64,000 bases of DNA. Origin: Proteiniphilum sp. UBA5384 (GTDB lineage Bacteria > Bacteroidota > Bacteroidia > Bacteroidales > Dysgonomonadaceae). Where the stretch lies: assembly GCF_002410825.1 (NCBI RefSeq), contig NZ_DHOS01000002.1:124001-188000 (forward strand), written 5' to 3'. Of this stretch, positions 61,960-64,000 are shown one piece after another; the first letter of the stretch is position 1, and every line of letters begins with the position of its first letter. The position numbers were made by a program, and so were the translations under genes. Below the pieces are notes generated by a model that did no database searches, had not been told where the DNA came from, and was given only the letters and a program-made list of their open reading frames with translations.

Positions 61960-64000
61960 ATGAACATAATAAAAAAAACGGGTGTTTTGATTGCCGCAAT
62001 TGTAACAATTATGAATTTGAATGCACAAACTATTGCAGGGGATTGGAAAGGCACTTTATCGGTGCAAGGAATAAATCTGGAGTTGATCTTCCATTTTGCT
62101 GGAGAAGACGGGAATTTATCAGGGACGTTGGATGTGCCAACGCAGGGGGCTGGCGGCATACCGGTGGATGTGATTAAACTATCGGGTAATGAGGTGAAGC
62201 TGGGGGTGACAGCACTACAAATCGTTTATAATGGGGAGCTGGGGGATGACACTATTACGGGAAATTACGAACAGGCGGGGACGTCTCTTCCATTGATCCT
62301 GCAGCGTTTTGAAAGCAAATTGCCGGGTAATCCTGATCTGGTGACGAGCGAAGAGGAGTTGGGTAGACTAGCCGGCCTTGACAAGGGAAATTATAAATAT
62401 AGTGTAGCCGATTATTTTGTACGTCCGAATGCGTCCGCTTTCCAGCTCTCACCCAATGGCAAATATCTGTCATACAAGGAAAAAGATGGTCTTAAGAATC
62501 ATGTCTATATCAAAAATATTGCCTCCGGGGAGGTGATCCGTGCCATTGAGGAAAAAGAAGAACCCATCAAAGGGTACGGATGGATCAACGACGAGCGGTT
62601 GTTTTATGTGATGGATAACGGTGGAAATGAGAATTATCATATTTATGCAGCAAATATCGATGGCGCAAATCCACGTGACCTCACTCCCTTTGAAAATGTG
62701 AGGGCAGGTATTATTTCTATCCTGAAAGATCAGAAAGATTATATCATCATATCGATGAACAAAGATAATCCACAGATATTCGAACCGTATAAACTGAACG
62801 TGGTAACGGGAGAACTGGAGAAACTCTATGAAAACACTGACGTGGCCAACCCTATCCAGGGGTATGATTTTGATAAAGAAGGGAATTTGCGCGGATACAC
62901 CAGGATGGTAAACGGAGTGGAGATGGAGTTCTATTATAAAAATAGGGAAACGGGGGAATTCGAATTGAAGAAAAAGACCAACTGGGACGACAGTTTCGGA
63001 ATCGTGGCTTTTAATTACAATACACCCGATCCCGACGATGCCTATGTAGTGACTAATCTCGATGGAGATAAAGTCCGCATCGTTCTCTATGATTTGAAGA
63101 ATAACCGTGAAATCAAAGAGATTTTTTCGAATCCCCAGTATGATGTGTCCGGTATGAGCCTTTCCCGTAAACGGAATTGGGAGATCGATTATTTCAGTTA
63201 TGAAGGTGAAAAATCGGAGATTATCCCGGTGAGCGACCTCTACAAGGAGATCGATACCGGAGTGAAAAAGAACTTCCCCGGAAAGATTTATGGTATTGCC
63301 GATTATGATGATGACGAAAATACCTTCCTGATCATCCTCCAGAGCGATAAGCTTTATGGGACTTATTACGAGTATGATGTAAAAACAAAACAGTTTAGCC
63401 TGCTGTACGACCTGATGCCGCAACTGAAGGAAGAGGATATGGCGGAAATGCGTCCTATCACCTTTACGAGCCGTGACGGGTTGACGATCCATGGCTATAT
63501 CACCCTCCCGAAAGAAGCGCTACAAGGCAAAAAAGTGCCTATGGTGGTGAATCCTCATGGCGGTCCTCAGGGAATCCGTGATTCATGGGGTTTTAATCCT
63601 GAAACACAGTTGTTCGCCAGTCGTGGCTATGCCACCCTGCAGGTGAACTTCCGTATCTCCGGCGGATATGGCAAGGAATTCCTGCGTGCCGGATTCAAAC
63701 AGATCGGCCGGAAAGTGATGGACGACGTGGAAGACGGTGTGCGCTACGCTATCGCCCAGGGGTGGGCAGACGAAGGCAAAATTGCGATTTATGGCGGTAG
63801 CCATGGCGGTTATGCTACCCTGATGGGGCTTGTGAAAACCCCCGACCTGTATACCTGCGGAGTAGATTATGTGGGTGTATCCAATATCGAGACTTTCTTT
63901 TCATCATTTCCCGAGTACTGGAAACCACTCACTGAGATGGTGAAACAGATATGGTACGACCTGGATAATCCCGAAGAGAAGGTTATAGCCCGTGAGGCTT
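61960..64000 (+). CDS. S9-family prolyl oligopeptidase-like peptidase, 3' end cut by window edge
   Basis: An open frame of 680 codons from the ATG at 61960 to the window edge, not closed by a stop. A signal peptide (about 1-22, ending LNAQ) is followed by a small beta domain (about 25-125, AGDWKGTLSVQGINLELIF). A WD40-like beta-propeller follows (about 135-490, including FQLSPNGKYLSYKEKDG). The alpha/beta hydrolase domain begins near 500 (VPMVVNPHGGPQGIRDSWGF) and has the nucleophile motif YGGSHGGYA with Ser614. The catalytic Asp and His lie beyond the edge. Family members cleave dipeptides or oligopeptides after proline or alanine in the periplasm. Confidence 0.92.
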   Translation, partial: MNIIKKTGVLIAAIVTIMNLNAQTIAGDWKGTLSVQGINLELIFHFAGEDGNLSGTLDVPTQGAGGIPVDVIKLSGNEVKLGVTALQIVYNGELGDDTITGNYEQAGTSLPLILQRFESKLPGNPDLVTSEEELGRLAGLDKGNYKYSVADYFVRPNASAFQLSPNGKYLSYKEKDGLKNHVYIKNIASGEVIRAIEEKEEPIKGYGWINDERLFYVMDNGGNENYHIYAANIDGANPRDLTPFENVRAGIISILKDQKDYIIISMNKDNPQIFEPYKLNVVTGELEKLYENTDVANPIQGYDFDKEGNLRGYTRMVNGVEMEFYYKNRETGEFELKKKTNWDDSFGIVAFNYNTPDPDDAYVVTNLDGDKVRIVLYDLKNNREIKEIFSNPQYDVSGMSLSRKRNWEIDYFSYEGEKSEIIPVSDLYKEIDTGVKKNFPGKIYGIADYDDDENTFLIILQSDKLYGTYYEYDVKTKQFSLLYDLMPQLKEEDMAEMRPITFTSRDGLTIHGYITLPKEALQGKKVPMVVNPHGGPQGIRDSWGFNPETQLFASRGYATLQVNFRISGGYGKEFLRAGFKQIGRKVMDDVEDGVRYAIAQGWADEGKIAIYGGSHGGYATLMGLVKTPDLYTCGVDYVGVSNIETFFSSFPEYWKPLTEMVKQIWYDLDNPEEKVIAREA

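Noticed and set aside
62470..63492. 340-codon minus-strand frame inside the S9 peptidase gene
   Set aside because: Antisense shadow of a gene with clear signal peptide, propeller and GGSHGG motif.
1..64000. CRISPR arrays, tRNA or rRNA genes, transposases, integrases, prophage genes
   Set aside because: Looked for repeat-spacer patterns, tRNA cloverleaf motifs and recombinase motifs; none was convincing. The only structured RNA recognised is RNase P.

Overview
The window looks like a chromosome segment from a member of the Bacteroidetes, probably order Bacteroidales. Support comes from two SusC/SusD pairs, FecR/ECF-sigma pairs, BACON-domain lipoproteins, SPII-type lipoproteins, and several promoters of the Bacteroidetes form TTTG-N19/20-TAnnTTTG. 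The genus cannot be fixed from this sequence alone.

Layout. 1-4.3 kb: the end of a secreted EEP-family hydrolase; an AT-rich AAA ATPase gene surrounded by palindromes with the core GCATTTTGC; a broken beta-lactamase-family gene; a secreted acetylxylan-esterase-like protein; and a tiny NagB-like remnant. 4.4-14.4 kb (minus strand): a tight seven-gene run reading mtlD, mannitol EIICBA, HPr, enzyme I, a GDPD lipoprotein, an organophosphate:phosphate antiporter and a GH106-like glycosidase. 14.5-26.5 kb (minus): an ECF sigma/FecR-controlled SusC/SusD locus whose enzyme is a lipoprotein metallophosphoesterase, followed by two putative surface glycan-binding lipoproteins that share a C-terminal module. 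26.7-34.8 kb: a tripartite RND efflux operon, an alpha/beta-hydrolase-like gene and a membrane LytTR regulator. 34.9-42 kb (plus): RNase P RNA, a YihY/BrkB membrane protein, MlaE/MlaF-like lipid ABC components and sufC-sufD-sufS. 42-49.8 kb: an ECF sigma/FecR pair, a 760-bp leader and a four-gene operon that reads as a chaperone-usher-type fibre system (subunit, PapD-like chaperone, two-domain tip-like protein, outer-membrane barrel). 49.9-51.1 kb: an XRE/AbiEii toxin-antitoxin-like pair. 51.3-61.4 kb: a beta-1,3-glucan (laminarin-type) PUL with SusC, SusD, a surface binding lipoprotein, GH16 and GH3. 61.5-64 kb: a decayed ECF sigma gene and the start of an S9-family peptidase.

How the parts may work together. 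The PUL at 51-61 kb has a clear logic: GH16 cuts beta-1,3-glucan at the surface, SusCD and the binding protein import oligosaccharides, and GH3 finishes them. The minus-strand block from 24 to 4 kb is less ordinary. A phosphoesterase-bearing Sus locus lies next to a GDPD, a phosphate-ester antiporter and a complete mannitol phosphotransferase system, which suggests use of polyols or phosphodiester-linked polyol glycans (inference). The most novel-looking unit is the 44.4-49.8 kb fibre operon. Its chaperone keeps the two basic residues that anchor subunits in PapD-type chaperones, and its tip-like protein carries a C-terminal copy of the subunit domain.
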